Assembly (NCBI RefSeq): GCF_021531255.1
Contig: NZ_JAFBIO010000017.1
Span: 1-41,036 of the forward strand
Length of the DNA stretch: 41,036 nt
Reading direction: 5' to 3'
From: Allofournierella massiliensis
GTDB taxonomy: Bacteria > Bacillota > Clostridia > Oscillospirales > Ruminococcaceae
Shown: positions 23,451 through 30,529 of the stretch, in pieces
Layout of the letters: every line of letters starts with the position of its first letter
Numbering within the stretch: position 1 is the first letter of the stretch
Notes under the pieces: model-generated
What the model was told of the DNA's origin: nothing
Seen by the model: the letters and a program-made list of their open reading frames with translations, nothing else
Database searches by the model: none
Translations under genes and position numbers: made by a program

Positions 23451-24198
23451 CGGCGAGCTGGTGCCCAAGCGGATCGCCATGAAAAAATCCGAACAGCTGG
23501 CCCTGGGCATGTCCGGCATGATCAGCGGCATTTCCTCTCTCTTTAAGCCCTTGGTCTGGCTGCTGTCGGTATCCACCAACGGTGTGCTGCGGCTGTGCGG
23601 CGTCAACCCCGAGGAAGAGGAGGAGACGGTCAGCGAGGAAGAGATCCGGATGATGGTGAACCAGAGCAGCGAGCGGGGGGCCATCGACCCGGAGGAAAAA
23701 GAATTCATCCAGAACGTGTTCGAGTTCGACGACATCACCGCCGGCGAGATCGCCACCCACCGCACCGAGGTGGCGGTGCTGAGCCTGGAAGAGGACCCGG
23801 AGAGCTGGGCCCGCACCATCCACGAAAGCCGCTTTACCCTGTACCCGGTCTGCGGCGATTTCCCCGACCAGATCGTGGGCGTGCTGAACGCCAAGGACTT
23901 TTTCCGCCTGCGGGACCAGGACCGGGAGACCCTGCTGGCCGGCGCGGTGCGGCCCGCCTGCTTTGTGCCCGAGACCATCCGGGCTGACCTTTTGTTCCGC
24001 CGGATGAAGCAGGACGGCCAGACCCTGGCGGTGGTGCTGGATGAATACGGGGGAATGGCCGGCATCGTCACCCTCTACGACCTGGTGGAGGAGCTGGTGG
24101 GCGAGCTGCGGGGCGAGATAAGCGCCCCCCGGCTGGAAAAGCTGGGGCCGGGCAGCTGCGGCAATCTGAGCAAAAGCCAGAAATTGTGCGCATATTAA
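23446..24198 (+). pseudogene. CNNM/CBS-domain (hemolysin C/CorC-type) protein, truncated at both ends
   Basis: This is host-like GC-rich sequence encoding the end of a CNNM membrane domain (FGELVPKRIAMKKSEQ, then a hydrophobic stretch). After EEEIRMMVNQSSERGAIDPE come two CBS domains, including DEYGGMAGIVTLYDLVEELV. The first 100 or more residues (most transmembrane helices) are missing because the frame begins at the island junction. After LEKLGPGS the sequence leaves the family, and the CorC_HlyC domain is replaced by about ten unrelated residues and TAA. Intact relatives are about 430 residues long and act in Mg/Co ion homeostasis. This fragment is unlikely to function. Confidence 0.8.
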
Positions 24199-24204
24199 AA
24201 ACAC

Positions 24205-24233
24205 TTGTACATTTCGCAAAGATAGTATATAAT
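24205..24233 (+). promoter_or_regulatory. Promoter of the cyclase/aldo-keto reductase operon
   Basis: TTGTAC (24,205-24,210), a 17-nt spacer and a perfect TATAAT (24,228-24,233). A small GGGGC-ggt-GCCCC hairpin lies in the leader. Confidence 0.8.
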
Positions 24234-24286
24234 GGGACCAACCTGGGGCGGTGCCCCACCGGAGGAAAAGACGGGAGGAAACAAGG

Positions 24287-25042
24287 ATGTATCCATTGTG
24301 GGAAGAGCTGAATCGCCTGAAAAAGTGCCGCTGGGTGGAACTTTGCCACCCGCTGAACAACCAGAGCCCCTACTGGGGCGGCATCCCGGATGGCTCGGTA
24401 GAGCTGGGAAAAACCGTCTTTGACTGGGGAAACGAGATGCTGGATTGCCTGATCCAGACCTTCAAGTTCCCGGGGCAGTTCGGCACCCATATGGATTTCC
24501 CCGGCCATTTTGTAAAGGGGGGCGCCCTGTCGGAAGAGTACGGGGTCAAGGAGATGGCCTTCCCCCTGGTGGTGGTGGATGTGACCGAAAAGGTCAAGGC
24601 CGACCCCCACTATGCCGTCACGGTGCAGGACCTGCAGGACTGGGAGGCCAAGTACGGGCCCATCCCCGAGGGTGCCTTTGTGGCCCTGCATACTGGCTGG
24701 GCCGAGCGCTGGCCGGATATGAACGCCCTTTCCAACTTTGACGAGGAGGGGGGCGAGCACTTCCCCGGCTGGTCCATGGAGGCCCTGCGGTACATTTACG
24801 AGACCAGAAACGCCGCCGCCAACGGCCACGAGACCCTGGATACCGACGCTTCGGCCCTGGCTGCCGCCGCGGGGGACCTGGCCTGTGAGCGGTATGTGCT
24901 GAGCAAGGGCAAGCTGCAGGTGGAGGTGCTCTGCAACCTGGATCAGGTGCCCCCTGCCGGGGCCATTGCCTTTGCCGTCTGCCCGCCCATCCAGGGCGCC
25001 ACCGGCCTGCCGGTGCGGATGTGGGCCATCCTGCCCGAATAA
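24287..25042 (+). CDS. Cyclase family protein (kynurenine formamidase-like hydrolase)
   Basis: This is a metal-dependent hydrolase of the cyclase/kynurenine formamidase family. The family motif HxGTHxDxPxHF appears as QFGTHMDFPGHF (64-75). H68, D70 and H74 are kept, but the first histidine is a glutamine (Q64), which would alter the second metal site. The 251-aa length is typical. The substrate may be an N-formyl or cyclic amide or ester and cannot be deduced; no tryptophan-catabolism gene is nearby. ATG 24287 has GGGAGG 9 nt upstream, and the upstream start in the same frame lacks a site. The aldo/keto reductase gene follows 28 nt later. Confidence 0.82.
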   Translation: MYPLWEELNRLKKCRWVELCHPLNNQSPYWGGIPDGSVELGKTVFDWGNEMLDCLIQTFKFPGQFGTHMDFPGHFVKGGALSEEYGVKEMAFPLVVVDVTEKVKADPHYAVTVQDLQDWEAKYGPIPEGAFVALHTGWAERWPDMNALSNFDEEGGEHFPGWSMEALRYIYETRNAAANGHETLDTDASALAAAAGDLACERYVLSKGKLQVEVLCNLDQVPPAGAIAFAVCPPIQGATGLPVRMWAILPE

Positions 25043-25070
25043 GCCCGGCCTGACAGAAAGGAGGCTCCCC

Positions 25071-25922
25071 ATGAAGACCTTTGTGCTGAACAACGGGGTG
25101 GAAATGCCCGCCCTGGGCTATGGCGTTTTCAAGCTGGATACCCAGGAAAGCTGCCTGGCCGGGGTGAGCGCCGCCATACGGGCCGGTTACCGGCTCATCG
25201 ACACGGCGGCCATGTACCGCAACGAGGCCTGGGTGGGCCAGGCGGTGCGCCAGAGCGGCCTGCCCCGGGAGGAGTTCTTCATCACCACCAAGCTCTGGCT
25301 GCATCAGATGAGCTACGAGGGGGCAAAGGTGGGCTTTGAGCGTTCCCTGGAGCGGCTGGGGCTGGAATATATTGACCTGTTCCTGCTCCACTGGCCTTAC
25401 GGGGACGCGGCCGGCGCCTGGCGGGCGCTGGAAGAATTGTACCGGCAGGGCCGGGTGCGGGCCATCGGGGTGTGCAATTTCACCCGGCCCTATCTGGATA
25501 AACTGCTGCAGACCGCCGAGATCCTGCCGGCGGTGGATCAGATGGAATGTCATCCCCTTTTGCAGCTGCCCGAGCTGCGCCGGTATCTGGCCCAGAAGGG
25601 GATCCAGCCCGAGGCCTGGAGCCCGGTGGGCCGGATGCACCCGGAACTCACCGGCAGCCCGGTGCTGGGGGCCCTGGCCCAAAAGCACGGCAAGAGCCTG
25701 GCCCAGATCATCCTGCGCTGGCATCTGCAGGAGGGCATCGTGGCCATCCCCAAGGCGGCGGGGGAGGAAAAGATCCGCCAGAACATCGATATCCTGGATT
25801 TTGAGCTGAGTGAGGAAGAGATGGCGGCCATCCGGGCCATGGACCGGGGCTTCCACACCAACGACGACCCGGACGACCCCACCAGTGAGGGACGGCTGGC
25901 CAGCCGGCCCACCGGCTTTTAA
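25071..25922 (+). CDS. Aldo/keto reductase
   Basis: A 283-aa NADPH-dependent oxidoreductase of the AKR5-like group, acting on small aldehydes or ketones in the cytosol. The tetrad is complete: D44 and Y49 (IDTAAMYRNE), K74 (ITTKLW) and H107 (LHWP). The C-terminal NADPH-binding motif IPKAAGEEKIRQNI is present. ATG 25071 has AAAGGAGG 7 nt upstream; the longer frame is an artefact. It shares a transcript with the cyclase-family gene. Confidence 0.9.
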   Translation: MKTFVLNNGVEMPALGYGVFKLDTQESCLAGVSAAIRAGYRLIDTAAMYRNEAWVGQAVRQSGLPREEFFITTKLWLHQMSYEGAKVGFERSLERLGLEYIDLFLLHWPYGDAAGAWRALEELYRQGRVRAIGVCNFTRPYLDKLLQTAEILPAVDQMECHPLLQLPELRRYLAQKGIQPEAWSPVGRMHPELTGSPVLGALAQKHGKSLAQIILRWHLQEGIVAIPKAAGEEKIRQNIDILDFELSEEEMAAIRAMDRGFHTNDDPDDPTSEGRLASRPTGF

Positions 25923-25925
25923 AAA

Positions 25926-25950
25926 AGCCGCCCATAAGGCGGCAAAAAAG
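25926..25950 (-). terminator. Hairpin after the aldo/keto reductase gene
   Basis: GCCGCC-cataa-GGCGGC. The T-run is on the minus strand (TTTTTT) and A follows on the plus strand, so it terminates antisense rather than sense transcripts. Confidence 0.45.
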
Positions 25951-26032
25951 AAAGGAAGTACCTGAACAGAGCCGGCCCCGCCCGGAAAAGGAGAGGCCGG
26001 CCCTTTTGGGGAAAATCAGGAGGAATACCAAC

Positions 26033-26322
26033 ATGGCATATTGCAAGAACTGTGGCGCCCCATCGACGACCAGGCGGTAATCTGCCCTCACTGCGGAGTA
26101 TCCCAGACCCCGCCGGTACAGGATAACGGCGGTTTTGGCTGGGGCCTGCTGGGCTGCTGCATCCCCATCGTGGGCCTGGTGCTGTTCCTGGTATGGAAGG
26201 ACACCGAACCCAAGACCGCCAAGGCCGCGGGCGTCGGCGCGCTGGTTTGCGTCTGCCTGTATGCGCTGCTCTATCTGTGCGTCTTTACGATGGGCATCAG
26301 CGCCTATGCCCTTTGGCCCTAA
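26033..26322 (+). pseudogene. Zinc-ribbon membrane protein with a one-base frameshift
   Basis: ATG 26033, behind AGGAGG, begins MAYCKNCGAP and then shifts frame at the CCCC run (26,057-26,060). Adding one C joins it to IDDQAVICPHCGVSQ. This restores the classic zinc-ribbon pattern CxxC...CxxC, a short linker and two hydrophobic helices (GWGLLGCCIPIVGLVLFLVW and GVGALVCVCLYALLYLCVF), about 97 residues in all. As written, translation from the good start stops after 15 codons. The downstream part alone would lack the first cysteine pair and a binding site. It is either a real mutation or a homopolymer sequencing error. Confidence 0.75.
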
Positions 26323-26328
26323 AAGACC

Positions 26329-26703
26329 GTGAATTGCCTGAAAAACAGGGTGAGGCCCTGGCTGTACCGGTGGCTGCCCCGGATCTGCGGCTGCCATTGC
26401 CGGGCGGACCGATCCTTTTTTTACAAGGGCTGGCAGTTCCCGGTTTGTGCCCGGTGCACCGGGGAGGTGCTGGGGCTCTGCCTGTCCTTCCTGGTGTTCT
26501 TCTGGTATCAGATCCCCCTCTGGCTGGCGGGTGCCCTGCTGGTGCCCATGCTGCTGGATGGGGGCATCCAGCTGACCACCCGCTATGAGAGCACCAACCC
26601 AAGGCGGCTGGTCACCGGCTTTGCCTTCGGGTTTGGGCTGTATGTCCTGTTCGGGCATTCGATCCTCTTTGCCTTCTGGCAGGGATATCATTTCCTTCAA
26701 TAA
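26329..26703 (+). CDS. DUF2085 membrane protein
   Basis: A 124-aa membrane protein with the DUF2085 hallmark CHCRADRSFFYKGWQFPVCARCTGE and three to four hydrophobic segments (for example LCLSFLVFFWYQIPLWLAGALLVPML). The motif DGGIQLTTRYESTNPRRLVTG is also conserved in this family. The cysteine pairs suggest metal binding at the membrane. Its function is unknown. The GTG start lies 6 nt after the zinc-ribbon frame's stop, so it is probably coupled to it. Confidence 0.82.
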   Translation: MNCLKNRVRPWLYRWLPRICGCHCRADRSFFYKGWQFPVCARCTGEVLGLCLSFLVFFWYQIPLWLAGALLVPMLLDGGIQLTTRYESTNPRRLVTGFAFGFGLYVLFGHSILFAFWQGYHFLQ

Positions 26704-26736
26704 GAATCAGGCGCCGGGCCTTGGCCAGGCGCAAAG

Positions 26737-26773
26737 CAAGGCGGCGGGGAACCACCCGCCTCCTTGTGTTTTT
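26737..26773 (+). terminator. Intrinsic terminator after the DUF2085 gene
   Basis: CAAGG-c-GGCGGG-gaacca-CCCGCC-t-CCTTG followed by TGTTTTT. A second hairpin (GCGCC...GGCGC, 26,711-26,732) precedes it. The 130-nt leader before the symporter was inspected for riboswitch motifs and none was recognised. Confidence 0.7.
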
Positions 26774-26868
26774 AGGGCCCTGGGGGGCTTTGCTGCGTAA
26801 AAAAAGAAAACGGGATGGGGATAGAAAACGCGGGGGCGCGGCCCCCGAAAAGGAAGGAAGTAGAAGTT

Positions 26869-28083
26869 TTGAAGAAGATCCTTGAAAGCTGGAACCGCAT
26901 CAGCCTGGTCAAACAGATCTGCCTGGGCCTGGCTGTGGGCATCCTGCTGGCCCTGGTGGCCCCGAAAAGCCTTTCCGGCATCACCATTCTGGGCGATCTG
27001 TTTGTGGGGGCCCTGAAGGCCGTGGCCCCCATGCTGGTGTTTTTCCTGGTGGCCTCGGCCCTCTGCCACCACAGGCAGGGCCAGCGCACCAACATGAAAT
27101 CCATCATTGCGCTGTACCTGGCAGGTACCTTCCTGGCAGGCCTGATGGCGGTGCTCGCCAGCTTTTTGTTCCCGGTGCAGCTGGTGCTGGCTGCCGGGCA
27201 GGAATCGGTGAGCGCCCCGGAAGGGCTGGCCGAGGTGCTGCGCACCCTGGTCTTTAACCTGGTATCCAACCCCATCACCGCCCTGGCCAACGCCAACTAT
27301 ATCGGCATCCTGGCCTGGGCCCTGGTGCTGGGCCTGGCCCTGAAAAACGCCTCGGAGGGCACCAAGACCCTGATGGAGGATGTGGCAAACGCCCTTTCGG
27401 TAATGGTGCGGTGGGTCATCCGCTTTGCGCCCCTGGGCGTGATGGGCCTGGTCTTCAACGCCATTGCCGCCAGCGGCCTTTCTACCCTGCTGGGCTACCT
27501 GCAGCTGGTGGTGCTGCTGGTGGGGGTGATGGCCTTTGTGGCCCTGGTGGTCAACCCCCTGATGGTGTTTGTGATGATTCGGCGCAACCCCTACCCCCTG
27601 GTGTTCCAGTGCCTGCGGGAAAGCGGCATCACCGCCTTCTTCACCCGCAGCTCGGCCGCCAATATCCCGGTGAATATGGCCCTGTGCGAAAAGCTGGGGC
27701 TGGATAAAAACACCTACTCCATCTCCATCCCTCTGGGGGCCACCATCAACATGGCGGGCGCGGCGGTGACCATCGCCACCCTGACCCTGGCGGCCACCCA
27801 CACCCTGGGGGTCCAGGTGGACCTGCCCACCGCCATTGTGCTGAGCTTTCTGTCGGCCCTGTCGGCCTGCGGCGCTTCCGGCGTGGCCGGGGGCAGCCTG
27901 CTGCTCATCCCCCTGGCCTGCAGCCTCTTCGGCATCCCCAATGACCTGGCCATGGAAGTGGTGGGCGTGGGCTTCATTGTGGGGGTGGTGCAGGACAGCT
28001 GCGAAACTGCCCTGAATTCCTCCACCGACGTGCTCTTTACCGCCGCTGCCGAATGGGGCGCGCGGCGCAGGGCCGGGAACTGA
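26869..28083 (+). CDS. sstT: Serine/threonine:sodium symporter
   Basis: A dicarboxylate/amino-acid:cation symporter (DAACS) family member most like SstT, which imports L-serine and L-threonine with Na+. The substrate-binding core motifs are clear: [14 protein letters not shown] (hairpin 1), [14 protein letters not shown] (TM7) and [18 protein letters not shown] (hairpin 2). [18 protein letters not shown] (TM8) is also clear. TTG 26869 is chosen as start because AGGAAGGAAG lies 9 nt upstream and it gives [16 protein letters not shown], the usual N-terminus. ATG 26815 would add 18 odd residues. 404 aa versus 414 in E. coli. Confidence 0.88.
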   Translation: MKKILESWNRISLVKQICLGLAVGILLALVAPKSLSGITILGDLFVGALKAVAPMLVFFLVASALCHHRQGQRTNMKSIIALYLAGTFLAGLMAVLASFLFPVQLVLAAGQESVSAPEGLAEVLRTLVFNLVSNPITALANANYIGILAWALVLGLALKNASEGTKTLMEDVANALSVMVRWVIRFAPLGVMGLVFNAIAASGLSTLLGYLQLVVLLVGVMAFVALVVNPLMVFVMIRRNPYPLVFQCLRESGITAFFTRSSAANIPVNMALCEKLGLDKNTYSISIPLGATINMAGAAVTIATLTLAATHTLGVQVDLPTAIVLSFLSALSACGASGVAGGSLLLIPLACSLFGIPNDLAMEVVGVGFIVGVVQDSCETALNSSTDVLFTAAAEWGARRRAGN

Positions 28084-28101
28084 CCCTTTTTGCCCGGACA
28101 G

Positions 28102-28151
28102 AAAACCCAGGCTCCCCAACCGGTCACGGCCGGGCGGGGAGCCTGGGTTTT
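28102..28151. terminator. Bidirectional terminator between sstT and the Crp-family gene
   Basis: A perfect 16-bp stem AAAACCCAGGCTCCCC / GGGGAGCCTGGGTTTT with an 18-nt GC-rich loop, between convergent genes. Confidence 0.92.
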
Positions 28152-28156
28152 GCGGT

Positions 28157-28834
28157 TTATTCCTCCTGGGGGCGCAGCAGCTCAAAGCGGTTTTTGCGGC
28201 AGCGCAGGACTCCCTCCCGCTGCAGCCCGCTGATCTGGGCGGAAAGGGCGCTGCGGTCCACCGCCAGGTAGTCGGCCAGCTGCTGGCGGTCGTAGGGGAT
28301 GGAGAAGACCGGGCTGCCGGCCTGGCGGGCCTGCTGGGAAAGATAGCTGAGCAGCCGCTGGCGGATGGTGCGCCGGCCCAGGCAGCTGAGCTTGCCGGCC
28401 AAAAAGAGATTCTTGCGGGCCAGCAGGGGCAGAAGCCGGGCCCGCAGCGCTTCCAGGCAGGGCGGCTGCCCGGCCCCGAGCAGGGCCCCGGCATCCAGCC
28501 AGAGCACCCGGCAGGCCCTGTCGGCCTGTACGCTCACCCCGGCGGGGCTCTGGGCCAGGGCGTAGGCCTCGGCAAAAAGTTCCCCCGGCCCGGCCTGGCC
28601 GATCAGGCTGCGCCGGCCCCAGTAATCCTCCTGCAGGATGAGCACCCGGCCCTCCAGCACAAGGCCGATGCCGGGCACCGCCTGCCCGGCGTAGAACAGA
28701 AAGGCCTGAGCCGGATAGGCCTTTTCCCGGGCATGGAGGAGGGGCAGCAGGCGGGCCAGTTCCTCCTGCCCCAGCCCGGCCAGGAAGGGCGGGGCCAGGG
28801 CGGCCAGCCGGCCGGCCAAAGAGGGGTTTTCCAT
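28157..28834 (-). CDS. Crp/Fnr family transcriptional regulator
   Basis: A 225-aa regulator with an N-terminal cyclic-nucleotide-binding-like beta roll (AFLFYAGQAVPGIGLVLEGRV, SLIGQAGPGELFAEAYAL). A dimerisation helix follows, then a C-terminal winged HTH with DRQQLADYLAVDRSALSAQI as recognition region. There is no N-terminal cysteine cluster, so oxygen sensing of the Fnr kind is unlikely; the ligand may be haem, a metabolite or redox state. ATG 28834 has GGGGAGG 6 nt upstream. A 16-bp dyad 27 nt upstream of the start lies in the region shared with the divergent ferredoxin gene. Confidence 0.87.
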   Translation of the reverse strand: MENPSLAGRLAALAPPFLAGLGQEELARLLPLLHAREKAYPAQAFLFYAGQAVPGIGLVLEGRVLILQEDYWGRRSLIGQAGPGELFAEAYALAQSPAGVSVQADRACRVLWLDAGALLGAGQPPCLEALRARLLPLLARKNLFLAGKLSCLGRRTIRQRLLSYLSQQARQAGSPVFSIPYDRQQLADYLAVDRSALSAQISGLQREGVLRCRKNRFELLRPQEE

Positions 28835-28860
28835 GGTTTTCCTCCCCAAAAGTTTTGTTT

Positions 28861-28876
28861 TGTTGGAATTACAACA
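28861..28876. promoter_or_regulatory. Candidate Crp/Fnr-type operator
   Basis: TGTTG-gaatta-CAACA is a dyad with 5-bp half-sites in the 140-nt divergent intergenic region. Relative to the -10 box TATACT (28,898-28,903) of the ferredoxin gene, its centre is about 41.5 nt before the predicted +1. This is the class II activator position. Confidence 0.65.
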
Positions 28877-28897
28877 GATTCTTTTCTCTGATCATAC

Positions 28898-28903
28898 TAT
28901 ACT
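28898..28903 (+). promoter_or_regulatory. -10 element of the 4Fe-4S protein gene
   Basis: TATACT with no recognisable -35 box at the proper distance, as expected for an activator-dependent promoter. Confidence 0.55.
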
Positions 28904-28974
28904 GACAGACACAAGGCAAGGGAAAGCCTTGGGGAAAACTCTGCCGGGCCCGAAAAGGGCGGAAAGGAAACAAG

Positions 28975-29661
28975 ATGCTTCGAAAGATCATTCAGATAGA
29001 CGCGGAAAAATGCAACGGCTGCGGGGCCTGCGCCTCGGCCTGCCAGGAGGGCGCCATCGCCATGGTGGAGGGCAAGGCCCGGCTGGTGCGGGAGGATTAC
29101 TGCGACGGGCTGGGCAACTGCCTGCCCGCCTGCCCCACCGGGGCCATCACCTTTGTGGAAAAGGAGACCTTGCCCTTTGACGAGGAGGGGGCCAAGGCGG
29201 CCCAGGCGCCCCGCCCGGCAGGCTGCCCGGGCAGCGCGGCCCGGGCCCTGGGCGGCGTTGCCCCTGCCGCCCAGGCTGCCCCGGCGGGGAACCGGCCCTC
29301 CTGCCTGCGCCAGTGGCCGGTGCAGATCAAGCTGGCGCCCGTCCAGGCCCCCTGGCTGGACGGGGCCCGGCTGCTGCTGGCTGCCGACTGCGCTGCCTAT
29401 GCCAGGGCCTCCTTCCATGAGGACTTTATGGCGGGCTGCGTCACCCTCATCGGCTGCCCCAAGCTGGATGGGGTGGATTATTCCGAAAAGCTGGCCGAGA
29501 TCCTGAAAAACAACCGGGTGCTGAGCGTGACGGTGGCCCGGATGGAGGTGCCCTGCTGCGGCGGGCTGGAACGGGCGGCCCGGCAGGCCCTGGCAAAAAG
29601 CGGCCGGGATATCCCCCTGCAGGTGGCGGTGCTGGGGGTGGACGGCAGCCTGAAGGGCTGA
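28975..29661 (+). CDS. 4Fe-4S dicluster ferredoxin-like protein
   Basis: A 228-aa protein with an N-terminal two-cluster ferredoxin domain. The first set is CNGCGACASAC (C-x2-C-x2-C-x3-C) and the second is CDGLGNCLPACP, with a wider first gap. An Ala/Pro-rich linker (about 75-108) joins it to a C-terminal domain ending with VARMEVPCCGGLERAARQAL, containing a CC pair that may hold metal. This architecture is common next to Crp/Fnr regulators in Clostridia; a role in redox or nitrosative stress is often assumed but not shown. ATG 28975 has GGAAAGGAAAC upstream. It is probably activated by the divergent Crp-like protein. Confidence 0.82.
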   Translation: MLRKIIQIDAEKCNGCGACASACQEGAIAMVEGKARLVREDYCDGLGNCLPACPTGAITFVEKETLPFDEEGAKAAQAPRPAGCPGSAARALGGVAPAAQAAPAGNRPSCLRQWPVQIKLAPVQAPWLDGARLLLAADCAAYARASFHEDFMAGCVTLIGCPKLDGVDYSEKLAEILKNNRVLSVTVARMEVPCCGGLERAARQALAKSGRDIPLQVAVLGVDGSLKG

Positions 29662-29680
29662 GCCTTCCCCTCGAAAAAGA

Positions 29681-29714
29681 AAGCGGACTGTGCTATAATA
29701 AGCATGGTCCGCTT
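29681..29714 (+). terminator. Terminator hairpin that contains the next promoter
   Basis: The stem AAGCGGAC (29,681-29,688) / GTCCGCTT (29,707-29,714) is followed by TTTT. Its loop holds the extended -10 TGTGCTATAAT (29,689-29,699) for the DUF554 gene, flanked by a small inner stem TGCT/AGCA. Confidence 0.7.
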
Positions 29715-29757
29715 TTTTACAGGGCGGCCAGTGTGAGGAAAAAAGGCGGGAAAAAGA

Positions 29758-30474
29758 ATGATCGGTACGGGAACATTGGCGAACACCGCGGCGGTGGTCG
29801 CCGGCGGGATGTTGGGCCTGGCCCTGGGGGGCGGACTGAAAAAGAGCATTCAGGAGACGGTGATGCACGCCATGGGCATGGCCACCATCTTCATCGGGGT
29901 GGGCGGCACCCTCAAGGAGATGCTGTATCTGGATGGGGGAGCCCTGCAGACCCGGGGCACCATGCTGCTGATCTTTTCTCTGATAGCGGGCAGCCTGTTG
30001 GGGGCGGCCCTGGAGATCGAGCGAAGGCTGGACGGGCTGGGCGGCTGGCTCAAGGGCCGGCTGGGGCCCCGGGCCGGGGGCCGCTTTGTGGAAGGGTTCG
30101 TCACCGCCTCCCTGGTGATCTGCGTGGGGGCCATGGCGGTGGTGGGCAGCCTGGAGGACGGGCTGAACGGCAACGCCGCCACCCTGTACACCAAATCGGT
30201 GCTGGACTTTATGATCGTGATGATCCTGGCCTCCACCCTGGGGGCGGGGGCGGTCTGTTCGGCCCTGCCCCTGCTGATCTATCAGGGCAGCATCACCCTG
30301 TTTGCCCGGGCCCTGGCGCCCCTGCTCAGCGAGGCAGTGATCAGCGACCTTTCCCTGGTGGGCAACGTGCTGATCTTTGGGGTGGGGGTGAATGTGGCCT
30401 TCGGCAAAAAGCTGGCCGTGGGCAACATGCTGCCGGCCCTGGCGGTGCCGGTGCTCTGGCATTTGTTTGTGTGA
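29758..30474 (+). CDS. DUF554 family membrane protein
   Basis: A 238-aa inner-membrane protein of the DUF554 (YdfK-like) family. The signatures are an N-terminal GTLANTAAVVAGGMLGLALG, an ETVMHAMGMATIFIGVGG stretch and the central CVGAMAVVGSLEDGLNGN. About seven hydrophobic segments are present. The molecular function is unknown; a transport role is assumed in annotations. ATG 29758 follows a GGCGGGAAAAAG site. It is transcribed from the extended -10 inside the preceding terminator hairpin. Confidence 0.87.
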   Translation: MIGTGTLANTAAVVAGGMLGLALGGGLKKSIQETVMHAMGMATIFIGVGGTLKEMLYLDGGALQTRGTMLLIFSLIAGSLLGAALEIERRLDGLGGWLKGRLGPRAGGRFVEGFVTASLVICVGAMAVVGSLEDGLNGNAATLYTKSVLDFMIVMILASTLGAGAVCSALPLLIYQGSITLFARALAPLLSEAVISDLSLVGNVLIFGVGVNVAFGKKLAVGNMLPALAVPVLWHLFV

Positions 30475-30529
30475 AAAAACGGCCCGGGGCCGACCGGAAA
30501 AAGGGCCCCCTGGAAAGGAAGGAAGCGGT

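Noticed and set aside
26704-26868. Riboswitch before the serine/threonine symporter gene
   Set aside because: Two hairpins are present, but I could match no known aptamer core. The second is adequately explained as the terminator of the DUF2085 gene.
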